Shown in pieces: positions 5,657 to 12,160 of a stretch of DNA of 13,735 nt. The DNA comes from an uncultured Collinsella sp. GTDB lineage: Bacteria; Actinomycetota; Coriobacteriia; Coriobacteriales; Coriobacteriaceae. Within the stretch, counting starts at the first letter, position 1, and each line of letters begins with the position of its first letter. The DNA lies in the NCBI GenBank assembly GCA_902494945.1, contig CABUVF010000040.1, forward strand, positions 1 to 13,735, read 5' to 3'. The notes below the pieces were generated by a model. The model did no database searches. It was not told where the DNA came from and saw nothing but the letters and a program-made list of their open reading frames with translations. Both the position numbers and the translations under genes were made by a program.

Positions 5657-5708
5657 TTGCACATAGGAAATAAAAACGCCCCTAGGGCACAAACAAAGGA
5701 GAACTACC

Positions 5709-5945
5709 ATGGCAGATCAGAAGACCTTCGAGCGCGTTTGCGATGTTATCCGCGAGACCGCCGGTCTTGACGACGTCGAGATGAAGCCCGAGTCCACGCT
5801 CGAGGAGATTGGTCTCGACAGTCTGGGCACCGTCGAGATCCTCGTCGCCGTTGAGGACGAGTTTGGCATCCAGCTCGATACCGAGGAGAACCCCAAGACG
5901 GTCGGCGAGTTCGCCGATACGGTCGAGGCGGCATTGGAGAAGTAG
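5709..5945 (+). CDS. acpP: Acyl carrier protein
   Basis: ACP carries the growing acyl chain on a 4'-phosphopantetheine arm through all steps of type II fatty acid synthesis. The 78-residue acidic product is typical in length. The attachment serine is Ser38 in GLDSLG (35-40), where the family usually reads DSL(D/G/S), and the acidic helix II that docks partner enzymes (VEILVAVEDEFGI) follows. ATG at 5709 lies 7 bases after AAAGGAG (5695-5701). The 52-base gap from fabH is the longest within the operon and contains small hairpins but no clear promoter. The downstream fabK start follows after 2 bases. Confidence 0.97.
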   Translation: MADQKTFERVCDVIRETAGLDDVEMKPESTLEEIGLDSLGTVEILVAVEDEFGIQLDTEENPKTVGEFADTVEAALEK

Positions 5946-5947
5946 AG

Positions 5948-6892
5948 ATGCTCAAGACTCCTCTCTGCGATCTGCTCGGCATCGAAAAGCCCGTGTTCCA
6001 GGGCGGTATGGCCTGGATCGCCGACGCCTCGCTGGCGTCCGCAGTGTCCGAGGCGGGCGGCTTAGGGATTATCGCGGCCATGAACGCTGACGCCAACTGG
6101 CTGCGCGACCAGATTCATGAGCTGCGCGCCAGGACGGATAAGCCCTTTGGCGTCAACGTCATGCTCATGAGCCCGTTTGCCGACGAGGTCGCGCGGGTCG
6201 TGATTGACGAGCGGGTGCCGGTCGTCGTGACGGGTGCCGGCAATCCCACCAAGTACATGAAGGCGTGGAACGAGGCGGGCATCAAGGTCATCCCGGTCGT
6301 TGCCTCGGTGGCGCTGGCGCGCCTCGTGGCGCGTCGTGGAGCCACTGCCGTGGTTGCCGAGGGTACCGAATCAGGCGGCCATATTGGCGAGACCTCGACG
6401 ATGGCACTGGTGCCGCAGGTTGTCGATGCGGTCGATATTCCCGTGGTTGCGGCTGGCGGTATCGCCGATGGCCGCGGCGTGGCGGCCGCCTTTATGCTGG
6501 GCGCCGCCGGCGTGCAGGTGGGTACGCGCTTTCTGATCGCAGATGAGTGCACCGTATCGGAGCAGTACAAGGAGATGGTCCTGAAGGCCAACGACACCTC
6601 GACGCGTGCGACCGGCCGCTCGACGGGACACCCGGTGCGTGCCCTCAAGAGCCCCTTCACCAACGCCTACGCCAAGAGCGAGGCGGCGGGCGTAAGCGTC
6701 GAGGAGCTCGGGGCCATGGGCACGGGCGCCCTTCGCAAGGCCGCCAAGGACGGCAATTACGAAGAGGGCTCGTTTTTGTGTGGACAGATTGCCGGCATGG
6801 TCAACGAGCGCCAAAGTGCACGTGAAATCGTTGACGACCTGGTCGATGGCGCCGAGCACGTCCTGAAGGGTGCGTGCGCATGGGTGGCGTAG
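5948..6892 (+). CDS. fabK: Enoyl-ACP reductase II, FMN-dependent
   Basis: FabK reduces trans-2-enoyl-ACP in the last step of each elongation cycle with NAD(P)H and FMN. It belongs to the nitronate monooxygenase/2-nitropropane dioxygenase-like TIM-barrel group. The 314-residue product shows PVFQGGMAWIAD (15-26), the EAGGLGII turn, VVVTGAGNP, and EGTESGGHIGE with His145, matching the catalytic His of pneumococcal FabK. AAGGIADGRG and GAAGVQVGTRF form the FMN phosphate site. Its place between acpP and fabD supports the reductase role rather than nitronate oxidation. No FabI-type reductase is in the window, and FabK enzymes are known to be insensitive to triclosan. ATG at 5948 uses GGAGA (5936-5940) inside the end of acpP. 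The last 13 bases overlap fabD. Confidence 0.95.
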   Translation: MLKTPLCDLLGIEKPVFQGGMAWIADASLASAVSEAGGLGIIAAMNADANWLRDQIHELRARTDKPFGVNVMLMSPFADEVARVVIDERVPVVVTGAGNPTKYMKAWNEAGIKVIPVVASVALARLVARRGATAVVAEGTESGGHIGETSTMALVPQVVDAVDIPVVAAGGIADGRGVAAAFMLGAAGVQVGTRFLIADECTVSEQYKEMVLKANDTSTRATGRSTGHPVRALKSPFTNAYAKSEAAGVSVEELGAMGTGALRKAAKDGNYEEGSFLCGQIAGMVNERQSAREIVDDLVDGAEHVLKGACAWVA

Positions 6893-7806
6893 CGTTTCTG
6901 TTTGCCGGCCAGGGCGCCCAGCACCCCGCGATGGGCGTCGACCTGATCGAGGCATCGCCGGCCGCCGCCGAGGTGTTCGCCATTGCCGACGAGGTGCGCC
7001 CGGGGACCAGTGAGCAGTGCCGAAGCGCCTCCAAGGAGGAACTCTCGCAGACCGAGAACACGCAGCCGTGCGTGTTCGTTCACGATCTGGCAGCGGCTGT
7101 CGCCCTGCGTGAGCGCGGCGTGGTACCTGCCGCCTGTGCGGGTTTTTCGCTTGGCGAGGTCGCCGCGCTCACCTTTGCGGGGGCGTTCGATACGCGAGCG
7201 GGCTTTGAGCTCGTGTGCGAGCGCGCGGCGCTGATGGCCGCGGCTGCCGAGCGCCATCCGGGCGGCATGCGCGCCGTCATCAAGCTCGATGCGGCGCAAG
7301 TCGAGAACCTGGCAAAACAGGCCGGCGAGGACTGCTGGCCGGTCAACTACAACAGTCCGCAGCAGACGGTTGTTGCCGGAGCGCCCGAGGCGCTGCAGGA
7401 GCTCGACGTCCTAGTAAAAGAGGCTGGCGGCCGCGCTATGAAAGTCGCGGTGTCGGGCGCATTTCATAGCCCCTATATGGCCGAGGCGACTGAGGGGCTG
7501 GCGACGTATATCCAAGCCGGCCACGCGCCGTCACCGCTGCTGATTCCGGTCATGGCAAACATGACGGCGGCGCCCTATCCGGCGGACCCGCGAGCGGCAT
7601 CGGATGTCTTGGCCAATCAGGTGAGTCATGCCGTTCGTTGGGTCGACACGCTGCATGCTCTGCAGAATCAGGGCATCGACACGTTTATTGAGGTCGGCCC
7701 TGGCAAAACGCTGTCGGGCCTGGCCAAGCGTACGCTGAGCGACGTTCGCGTGTATTCGTGCGAAACGGCCGAGCAGGTCGCAGCTATTGCCGACGAGCTC
7801 GCATAG
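6880..7806 (+). CDS. fabD: Malonyl-CoA:ACP transacylase
   Basis: FabD moves malonyl from CoA to ACP, supplying the extender for FabH and FabF. The 308-residue product has FAGQGAQ (8-14), the nucleophile elbow GFSLGE with Ser90, His196 in SGAFHSPYM, and the C-terminal EVGPGKTLSGL. The elbow has Phe where many FabDs have His (GHSLGE). Variants at this position, such as GLSLGE, are also known in other bacteria. ATG at 6880 lies 9 bases after GAAGGG (6865-6870). An in-frame GTG at 6874 is too near that site. It overlaps the end of fabK by 13 bases, which suggests translational coupling. A 30-base gap follows before fabG. Confidence 0.95.
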   Translation: MGGVAFLFAGQGAQHPAMGVDLIEASPAAAEVFAIADEVRPGTSEQCRSASKEELSQTENTQPCVFVHDLAAAVALRERGVVPAACAGFSLGEVAALTFAGAFDTRAGFELVCERAALMAAAAERHPGGMRAVIKLDAAQVENLAKQAGEDCWPVNYNSPQQTVVAGAPEALQELDVLVKEAGGRAMKVAVSGAFHSPYMAEATEGLATYIQAGHAPSPLLIPVMANMTAAPYPADPRAASDVLANQVSHAVRWVDTLHALQNQGIDTFIEVGPGKTLSGLAKRTLSDVRVYSCETAEQVAAIADELA

Positions 7807-7836
7807 TCCACAGGGCTGTAACCCGAAAGGAATGAC

Positions 7837-8610
7837 ATGGGCAACTTGAACAACGGCGCGCTCGAGCGCAACGACTCACGTCGTGTGGCACTGGTCACGG
7901 GCGGCTCGCGGGGTATCGGCCGCGCCTGCGCTGTCGGTCTGGCGGAGGACGGCTTTGATATCGCCGTCGTCTATGCCGGCAGCGTCGATGCGGCGCGCAA
8001 GACGTGCGAAGCCTGTGAGGCGGTTGGCGCCACGGCACGCGCATATCAATGCGACGTGGCCGATCCCGCTGCTGTCAACGCGTGCGTGGAAGCGGTCCTC
8101 AACGACTTTGGTTCCATTTGGGCGCTCGTCAACAACGCCGGCATCACCCGCGATGGCCTGCTCATGCGCATGGGCGATGACGCATTCGATCGCGTGCTCG
8201 ATGTCAATCTCAAGGGAACATTCAATATGACGCGCGCGCTCACCAAGACCTTTATGCGCCAGCGCGGCGGTTGCGTCGTCAACATGAGCTCGGTCGTGGG
8301 CCTGATGGGCAATGCCGGGCAAGCCAACTACGCTGCTTCCAAGGCGGGCGTGATAGGGCTTACCAAGGCGGTGGCGCGCGAGCTTGCGCCTCGTGGCGTA
8401 CGAGCGAACGCGGTCGCTCCCGGGTTTGTCGAGACAGATATGACGGCAAAGCTCTCGGAGAAGGTGCGTACGGCAACCGAGGAACAGATTCCCCTTAAGC
8501 GCATGGCACGTCCCGAGGAAGTGGCCGGCGTGGTGCGCTTTTTAGCGAGCGATGCGGCTGCTTACATTACGGGCGAGGTCGTGCGCGTCGACGGCGGAAT
8601 GGCGATGTAG
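7837..8610 (+). CDS. fabG: 3-oxoacyl-ACP reductase
   Basis: FabG is the NADPH-dependent reductase of the 3-keto group in the elongation cycle. The 257-residue product is a classical short-chain dehydrogenase. It has the Rossmann motif TGGSRGIG (21-28), CDVADP for the adenine pocket, LVNNAGITRD, Ser152 in NMSSVVG, and Tyr165/Lys169 in YAASK. PGFVETDMT and the C-terminal GEVVRVDGGMAM are also typical. About ten residues (GNLNNGALERND) precede the usual FabG start. ATG at 7837 has GAAAGGA (7825-7831) at 5 bases and no alternative Met before the Rossmann motif, so the extension is kept. The position between fabD and fabF fixes the role among the many SDR enzymes. Confidence 0.95.
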   Translation: MGNLNNGALERNDSRRVALVTGGSRGIGRACAVGLAEDGFDIAVVYAGSVDAARKTCEACEAVGATARAYQCDVADPAAVNACVEAVLNDFGSIWALVNNAGITRDGLLMRMGDDAFDRVLDVNLKGTFNMTRALTKTFMRQRGGCVVNMSSVVGLMGNAGQANYAASKAGVIGLTKAVARELAPRGVRANAVAPGFVETDMTAKLSEKVRTATEEQIPLKRMARPEEVAGVVRFLASDAAAYITGEVVRVDGGMAM

Positions 8611-8613
8611 AAA

Positions 8614-8635
8614 CCAGGGCCGAAGAACGGCTTGG
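8614..8635 (+). promoter_or_regulatory. Hairpin between fabG and fabF
   Basis: CCAG-G-GCCG (8614-8622) can pair with CGGCTTGG (8628-8635) around an AAGAA loop, giving eight pairs with one bulged G and one G-U pair. It ends 2 bases before the fabF Shine-Dalgarno site (8638-8643). It could tune fabF translation. There is no T tract, so it is not a terminator. Confidence 0.25.
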
Positions 8636-8649
8636 ATGAGGAGACCATG

Positions 8650-9897
8650 ATGGAACAGAGAGTTGCAATCACCGGCATCGGTGCCGTATCGCCGCTCGGC
8701 AACACCGCGCTTGCCACCTGGGCGGCCATGTGCGCCGGGACCTGTGGCATCGGCCCGATCACGCACTTTGATACCGATGCGTTTACCGTCAAGGTGGCGG
8801 CCGAAGTCAAGGGCTTTGACGGCAACGAGTACTTTGGCAAGCGCGACGCCAAGCATCTGGACCCCTGCGTTCAGTTTGCGCTGGTGGCTTCGGACGAGGC
8901 AATGCACGATGCGGGCTTTGATGCCGAAGGCGCCATCGATCGCGAGCGCCTGGGCGTTTACGTGGGGTCGGGCGTGGGCGGCATGCAGACGCTCGTCGAC
9001 AACGTCCATACGATTGCCGACCGTGGGCCCCGCCGCGCATCGCCTTACATGATCGCGATGATGATCCCCAACATGGCATCGGGCAATATCGCAATCCGTC
9101 ACAAGGCAAAGGGACCGACCCTGCCAGTCGTGACTGCGTGCGCGACCTCGGCCCATGCGGTGGGCGAGGCGTTCCGTGCTATCAAGCACGGCTATGCCGA
9201 CGCGATCCTCGCGGGCGGTGCCGAGGCGGCCATTATCCCCGATGCTGTTGCAGGCTTTACGTCCTGCCGCGCATTGACCACCAACCCCGATCCCGCGACG
9301 GCCTGCCGCCCGTTCGACGCAGACCGCGATGGCTTTGTGATGGGTGAGGGCGCCTGCGTGCTGGTACTCGAGAGCATGGAGCATGCGCAGGCGCGCGGTG
9401 CGCACATTTATGCCGAGGTCGTGGGCTACGGCAACACCGATGATGCCTATCACATTACGAGCCCCGACCCCGATGCCGCCGGCATTGCCCGTGCGATATC
9501 GCTGGCGGTAGCCGAGGGCGACGTCAAGCCTTCCGAGGGTCTCTACATCAACGCCCACGGCACCTCGACCAAGCTCAACGATTCGTCCGAGACGACAGGC
9601 ATTAAGCGGGCGCTCGGCGAGGACGCGGCACGCGCCGCGCACGTCTCGTCGACCAAGTCGATGACCGGGCACATGATCGGTGCCACGGGTGCCATCGAGG
9701 TCATGGCCTGTGCCATGGCGCTCGAGCAGGGCGTGGTGCCCCCGACCATTAACTACCACACGCCCGATCCCGCCTGCGATCTTGATTACACGCCTAATCG
9801 AGCGGTTCGCGCCGACCTTACCTGGGCGCTTTCGACCAACCTGGGCTTTGGCGGGCACAACGCCGCCATCGCGCTGCGTAGATATACGAGGAGCTAG
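8650..9897 (+). CDS. fabF: 3-oxoacyl-ACP synthase II (KAS II)
   Basis: FabF condenses malonyl-ACP with the growing acyl-ACP. The 415-residue product has the KAS I/II layout with Cys164 in TACATSAHA, His303 in NAHGTST, Lys336 in SSTKSMTGH and His341. These correspond to the E. coli FabF active site residues (163, 303, 335, 340). RPFDADRDGFVMGEGA and the C-terminal NLGFGGHN are also present. Of the in-frame starts TTG 8632, ATG 8647 and ATG 8650, the last is best placed, 6 bases after GAGGAG (8638-8643). It is the only elongating condensing enzyme in the window. No FabB, FabA or FabM is seen. The stop is 3 bases before accB. Confidence 0.96.
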   Translation: MEQRVAITGIGAVSPLGNTALATWAAMCAGTCGIGPITHFDTDAFTVKVAAEVKGFDGNEYFGKRDAKHLDPCVQFALVASDEAMHDAGFDAEGAIDRERLGVYVGSGVGGMQTLVDNVHTIADRGPRRASPYMIAMMIPNMASGNIAIRHKAKGPTLPVVTACATSAHAVGEAFRAIKHGYADAILAGGAEAAIIPDAVAGFTSCRALTTNPDPATACRPFDADRDGFVMGEGACVLVLESMEHAQARGAHIYAEVVGYGNTDDAYHITSPDPDAAGIARAISLAVAEGDVKPSEGLYINAHGTSTKLNDSSETTGIKRALGEDAARAAHVSSTKSMTGHMIGATGAIEVMACAMALEQGVVPPTINYHTPDPACDLDYTPNRAVRADLTWALSTNLGFGGHNAAIALRRYTRS

Positions 9898-9900
9898 AGC

Positions 9901-10374
9901 ATGGATTCCAAAAGACTTGCCGAGATAGCCGATGTGATGGAGGACCGCGGCCTTACGCGCGTACGTGTTGAGGAGCCCGATGGCACCGCGGTCGAACTCG
10001 AGCGCGCGAGTGCCGCGCAGCCGGTTGCCGTGCCCGTGCCTATGCCGGGTGCCGTGGCCGCTCAAGTTGCAGCTCCCACAGTCGCGCCTGCCGCACCGGA
10101 ACCCGCCACGCAGACACCTGCCGCCGCGCCGGAGCCCAAGGGCACCGAGGTGACTGCTCCCATGGTGGGCGTCTTCTATGCTGCCCCTGCGCCGGGCGAC
10201 GAGCCGTTTGTGCGCGTGGGCTCCAAGGTCAAGGCCGGCGAGACCCTCTGCATCATCGAGGCCATGAAGGTTCTCAACGAGGTGACGGCCGAGGCAGACG
10301 GTGAGGTGCTCGAGATCTGCGTGGCCGACGGCGACCTCGTGGAGTTTGGCAGCTGCCTCATGAGGATCGGATAG
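9901..10374 (+). CDS. accB: Biotin carboxyl carrier protein of acetyl-CoA carboxylase
   Basis: AccB carries the biotin that shuttles CO2 from the AccC site to the carboxyltransferase. The 157-residue product has a short N-terminal domain (1-36), an Ala/Pro-rich flexible linker (about 37-79), and a C-terminal biotinyl domain that begins at TEVTAPMVGVFY. The biotinylated residue is Lys123 in EAMKV. The protruding-thumb type segment FYAAPAPGDEPFV is recognisable. ATG at 9901 lies 7 bases after GAGGAG (9888-9893), which sits inside the end of fabF. Lys123 is the expected substrate of the BirA encoded at 3746-4522. Confidence 0.97.
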   Translation: MDSKRLAEIADVMEDRGLTRVRVEEPDGTAVELERASAAQPVAVPVPMPGAVAAQVAAPTVAPAAPEPATQTPAAAPEPKGTEVTAPMVGVFYAAPAPGDEPFVRVGSKVKAGETLCIIEAMKVLNEVTAEADGEVLEICVADGDLVEFGSCLMRIG

Positions 10375-10383
10375 GTGATATCC

Positions 10384-10806
10384 ATGAACAAAGAAGAGCT
10401 CAAGAAGCTATTACCGCATCGCGAGCCGATGCTTTTGCTCGACGAAGCCGAGCTGGTGGGCGACGAGGCCCACGGCAAGATCGCGATTACAGGCGACGAG
10501 TACTTTTTGCAGGGACATTTTCCGGGAAACCCGGTCGTTCCCGGCGTGATTCAGTGCGAGATGCTCGCCCAGAACTGCTGCGTGCTGCTGATGGGCGATG
10601 AGGAGGCGCGCGGCGCGACGCCGTTCTACACGAGTCTGGACAAGGTGCGCTTTAAGCGTCCGGTGCGCCCGGGCGACACGGTGGATCTAGTGTGCTCCAT
10701 CACGCGTGCGCGCGGGCCGTTCCGCTTTGCGACGGGTACTGCGAGCGTCAACGGTGAGGTTTGCTGCCGCGCCGATATGTCTTTTGCACTCATGCACGAA
10801 AGTTAA
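10384..10806 (+). CDS. fabZ: 3-hydroxyacyl-ACP dehydratase
   Basis: FabZ removes water from 3-hydroxyacyl-ACP to give trans-2-enoyl-ACP, the FabK substrate. The 140-residue hot-dog fold protein has LLPHREPMLLLDE near the N-terminus, His45 in GHFPGNPVVPGV and Glu59 in CEMLAQ, the catalytic pair with the usual 14-residue spacing. VRFKRPVRPGD is the typical second half. A GTG at 10375, directly after the accB stop, could add three residues. ATG at 10384 is preferred because AGGTGAT (10373-10379), complementary to the 16S tail, lies just before it. The stop at 10804-10806 overlaps the accC Shine-Dalgarno site. No isomerase (FabM type) for unsaturated fatty acids is adjacent. Confidence 0.95.
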   Translation: MNKEELKKLLPHREPMLLLDEAELVGDEAHGKIAITGDEYFLQGHFPGNPVVPGVIQCEMLAQNCCVLLMGDEEARGATPFYTSLDKVRFKRPVRPGDTVDLVCSITRARGPFRFATGTASVNGEVCCRADMSFALMHES

Positions 10807-10816
10807 GGAAGGCTCC

Positions 10817-12160
10817 ATGTTCGACAAAGTGCTCATCGCCAACCGCGGCGAAGTCGCGGTCCGTGTTATCCGCGCGTGCCGCGATATGGGCATCAAGACC
10901 GTCGCCGTTTATTCCACGGCCGATGCGGACGCGCTACACGTGCAGCTTGCCGACGAGGCGTATTGCATCGGCGGCCCGCGTCTTGCCGAGAGCTACCTCA
11001 ACGACGATGCCGTGCTCACCTGTGCCGTAAAGTCGGGAGCTAAGGCAATTCATCCCGGCTATGGCTTCTTTTCCGAGAAGGCGAGCTTCGTGCGCGACTG
11101 CGACAAGTTCGGTCTGGCGTTTGTCGGTCCTTCGGCCGAGGTGATCGACAGCATGGGCGACAAGGACGCCGCACGCCGAACGGCCGCTGCTGCGGGCGTG
11201 CCCATCGTGTCGGGCTGCGATTTGCTCAAAAGCCCCGAGGAAGCAACGGCCGAGGCCGAGCGCATCGGCTGCCCCGTGCTTATTAAGGCGCGCGCGGGCG
11301 GCGGCGGTCGCGGTATTCGCAAGGTCGAGCGCGTGGAAGATGCGGCAAAGGCGTTCATCGAGGCGCGTGCCGAGGGTGAGGCCGTTTTTGGCGACGGCGA
11401 GTGCTACATGGAGAAGTTCGTTGCGCCGGCGCATCACGTTGAGGTACAGATTATGGCCGATAAGCAGGGCCATGTGTTTTCGCTCGGCGAGCGCGAGTGC
11501 TCGGTGCAGCGCCGCAACCAAAAGCTGATCGAGGAGAGCCCCGCGCCGTGCCTCGACGGACGCGATGATATTCGCGCGCGCATGCACAAGGCCGCGCGCG
11601 ACCTGGCTCGTGCCGTTGGCTATGAGGGCGCTGGCACCATCGAGTTTTTGTACTCAGATGACGGCAATTTCTACTTTATGGAAATGAACACGCGCTTGCA
11701 GGTGGAGCATCCGGTTACGGAGTTTGTGACCGATACCGACCTGGTTAAGTGGCAGCTGCGCGTGGCTGCCGGCCAGCCTCTGCCCTTTGAGCAGGAGGAC
11801 GTACCGGTCCGCAACCACGCCATGGAGTGCCGCATCAATGCCGAAACGCCGGACTTTCTACCGTCATGTGGAACGGTCACCGCGTTGCGTGTGCCGGGTG
11901 GTCCGCGCGTGCGCTGGGATTCCGCCATGTTTACCGGTGCGAACGTTCCGCCGTACTACGACTCCATGCTCGGCAAGCTCATCGTGTGCGCGCCCACGCG
12001 TGACGGTGCCATTCGCAAGATGCGCTCGGCCCTGGGCGAGCTCGTGATTGAGGGCGTGAGCGAAAATAGCGAGCTTCAGCTCGACGTGCTGGCAAACGAC
12101 GAGTTTTTGTCGGGCATGTATCACACCGATCTGATGGGGCATCTCTATGCTGATGAATAG
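10817..12160 (+). CDS. accC: Acetyl-CoA carboxylase, biotin carboxylase subunit
   Basis: AccC uses ATP and bicarbonate to carboxylate the biotin on AccB. The 447-residue product matches the usual length. It has the ATP-grasp layout: LIANRGEVAVRVIRA (6-20), HPGYGFFSE, the glycine loop GGGGRG after Lys157, HVEVQ, GERECSVQRRNQK, and EMNTRLQVEHPVTE with Glu289, Asn291, Arg293 and Glu297 (E. coli 288, 290, 292, 296). ECRINAE and YYDSMLGKLI complete the set. The glycine loop reads KARAGGGGRG, where E. coli has KASGGGGGRG. The frame opens upstream at 10706, but ATG at 10817 with AAGGAAGG (10805-10812) fits the family start. The last 14 bases overlap accDA. Confidence 0.97.
   Translation: MFDKVLIANRGEVAVRVIRACRDMGIKTVAVYSTADADALHVQLADEAYCIGGPRLAESYLNDDAVLTCAVKSGAKAIHPGYGFFSEKASFVRDCDKFGLAFVGPSAEVIDSMGDKDAARRTAAAAGVPIVSGCDLLKSPEEATAEAERIGCPVLIKARAGGGGRGIRKVERVEDAAKAFIEARAEGEAVFGDGECYMEKFVAPAHHVEVQIMADKQGHVFSLGERECSVQRRNQKLIEESPAPCLDGRDDIRARMHKAARDLARAVGYEGAGTIEFLYSDDGNFYFMEMNTRLQVEHPVTEFVTDTDLVKWQLRVAAGQPLPFEQEDVPVRNHAMECRINAETPDFLPSCGTVTALRVPGGPRVRWDSAMFTGANVPPYYDSMLGKLIVCAPTRDGAIRKMRSALGELVIEGVSENSELQLDVLANDEFLSGMYHTDLMGHLYADE

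Noticed and set aside
6371..7299. Minus-strand frames of 180-194 residues across fabK and fabD
   Set aside because: They are antisense shadows. The sense strand encodes complete FabK and FabD with catalytic residues.
8542..10065. 507-residue open frame on the minus strand across fabG, fabF and accB
   Set aside because: It is His/Arg/Gly-rich with no recognisable motif and is fully antisense to well-supported genes. It is typical of GC-rich shadow frames.
10706..10816. N-terminal extension of accC inside fabZ
   Set aside because: The added 37 residues are a frame shadow of fabZ. ATG at 10817 with its Shine-Dalgarno site begins exactly at the conserved FDKVLIANRGE.
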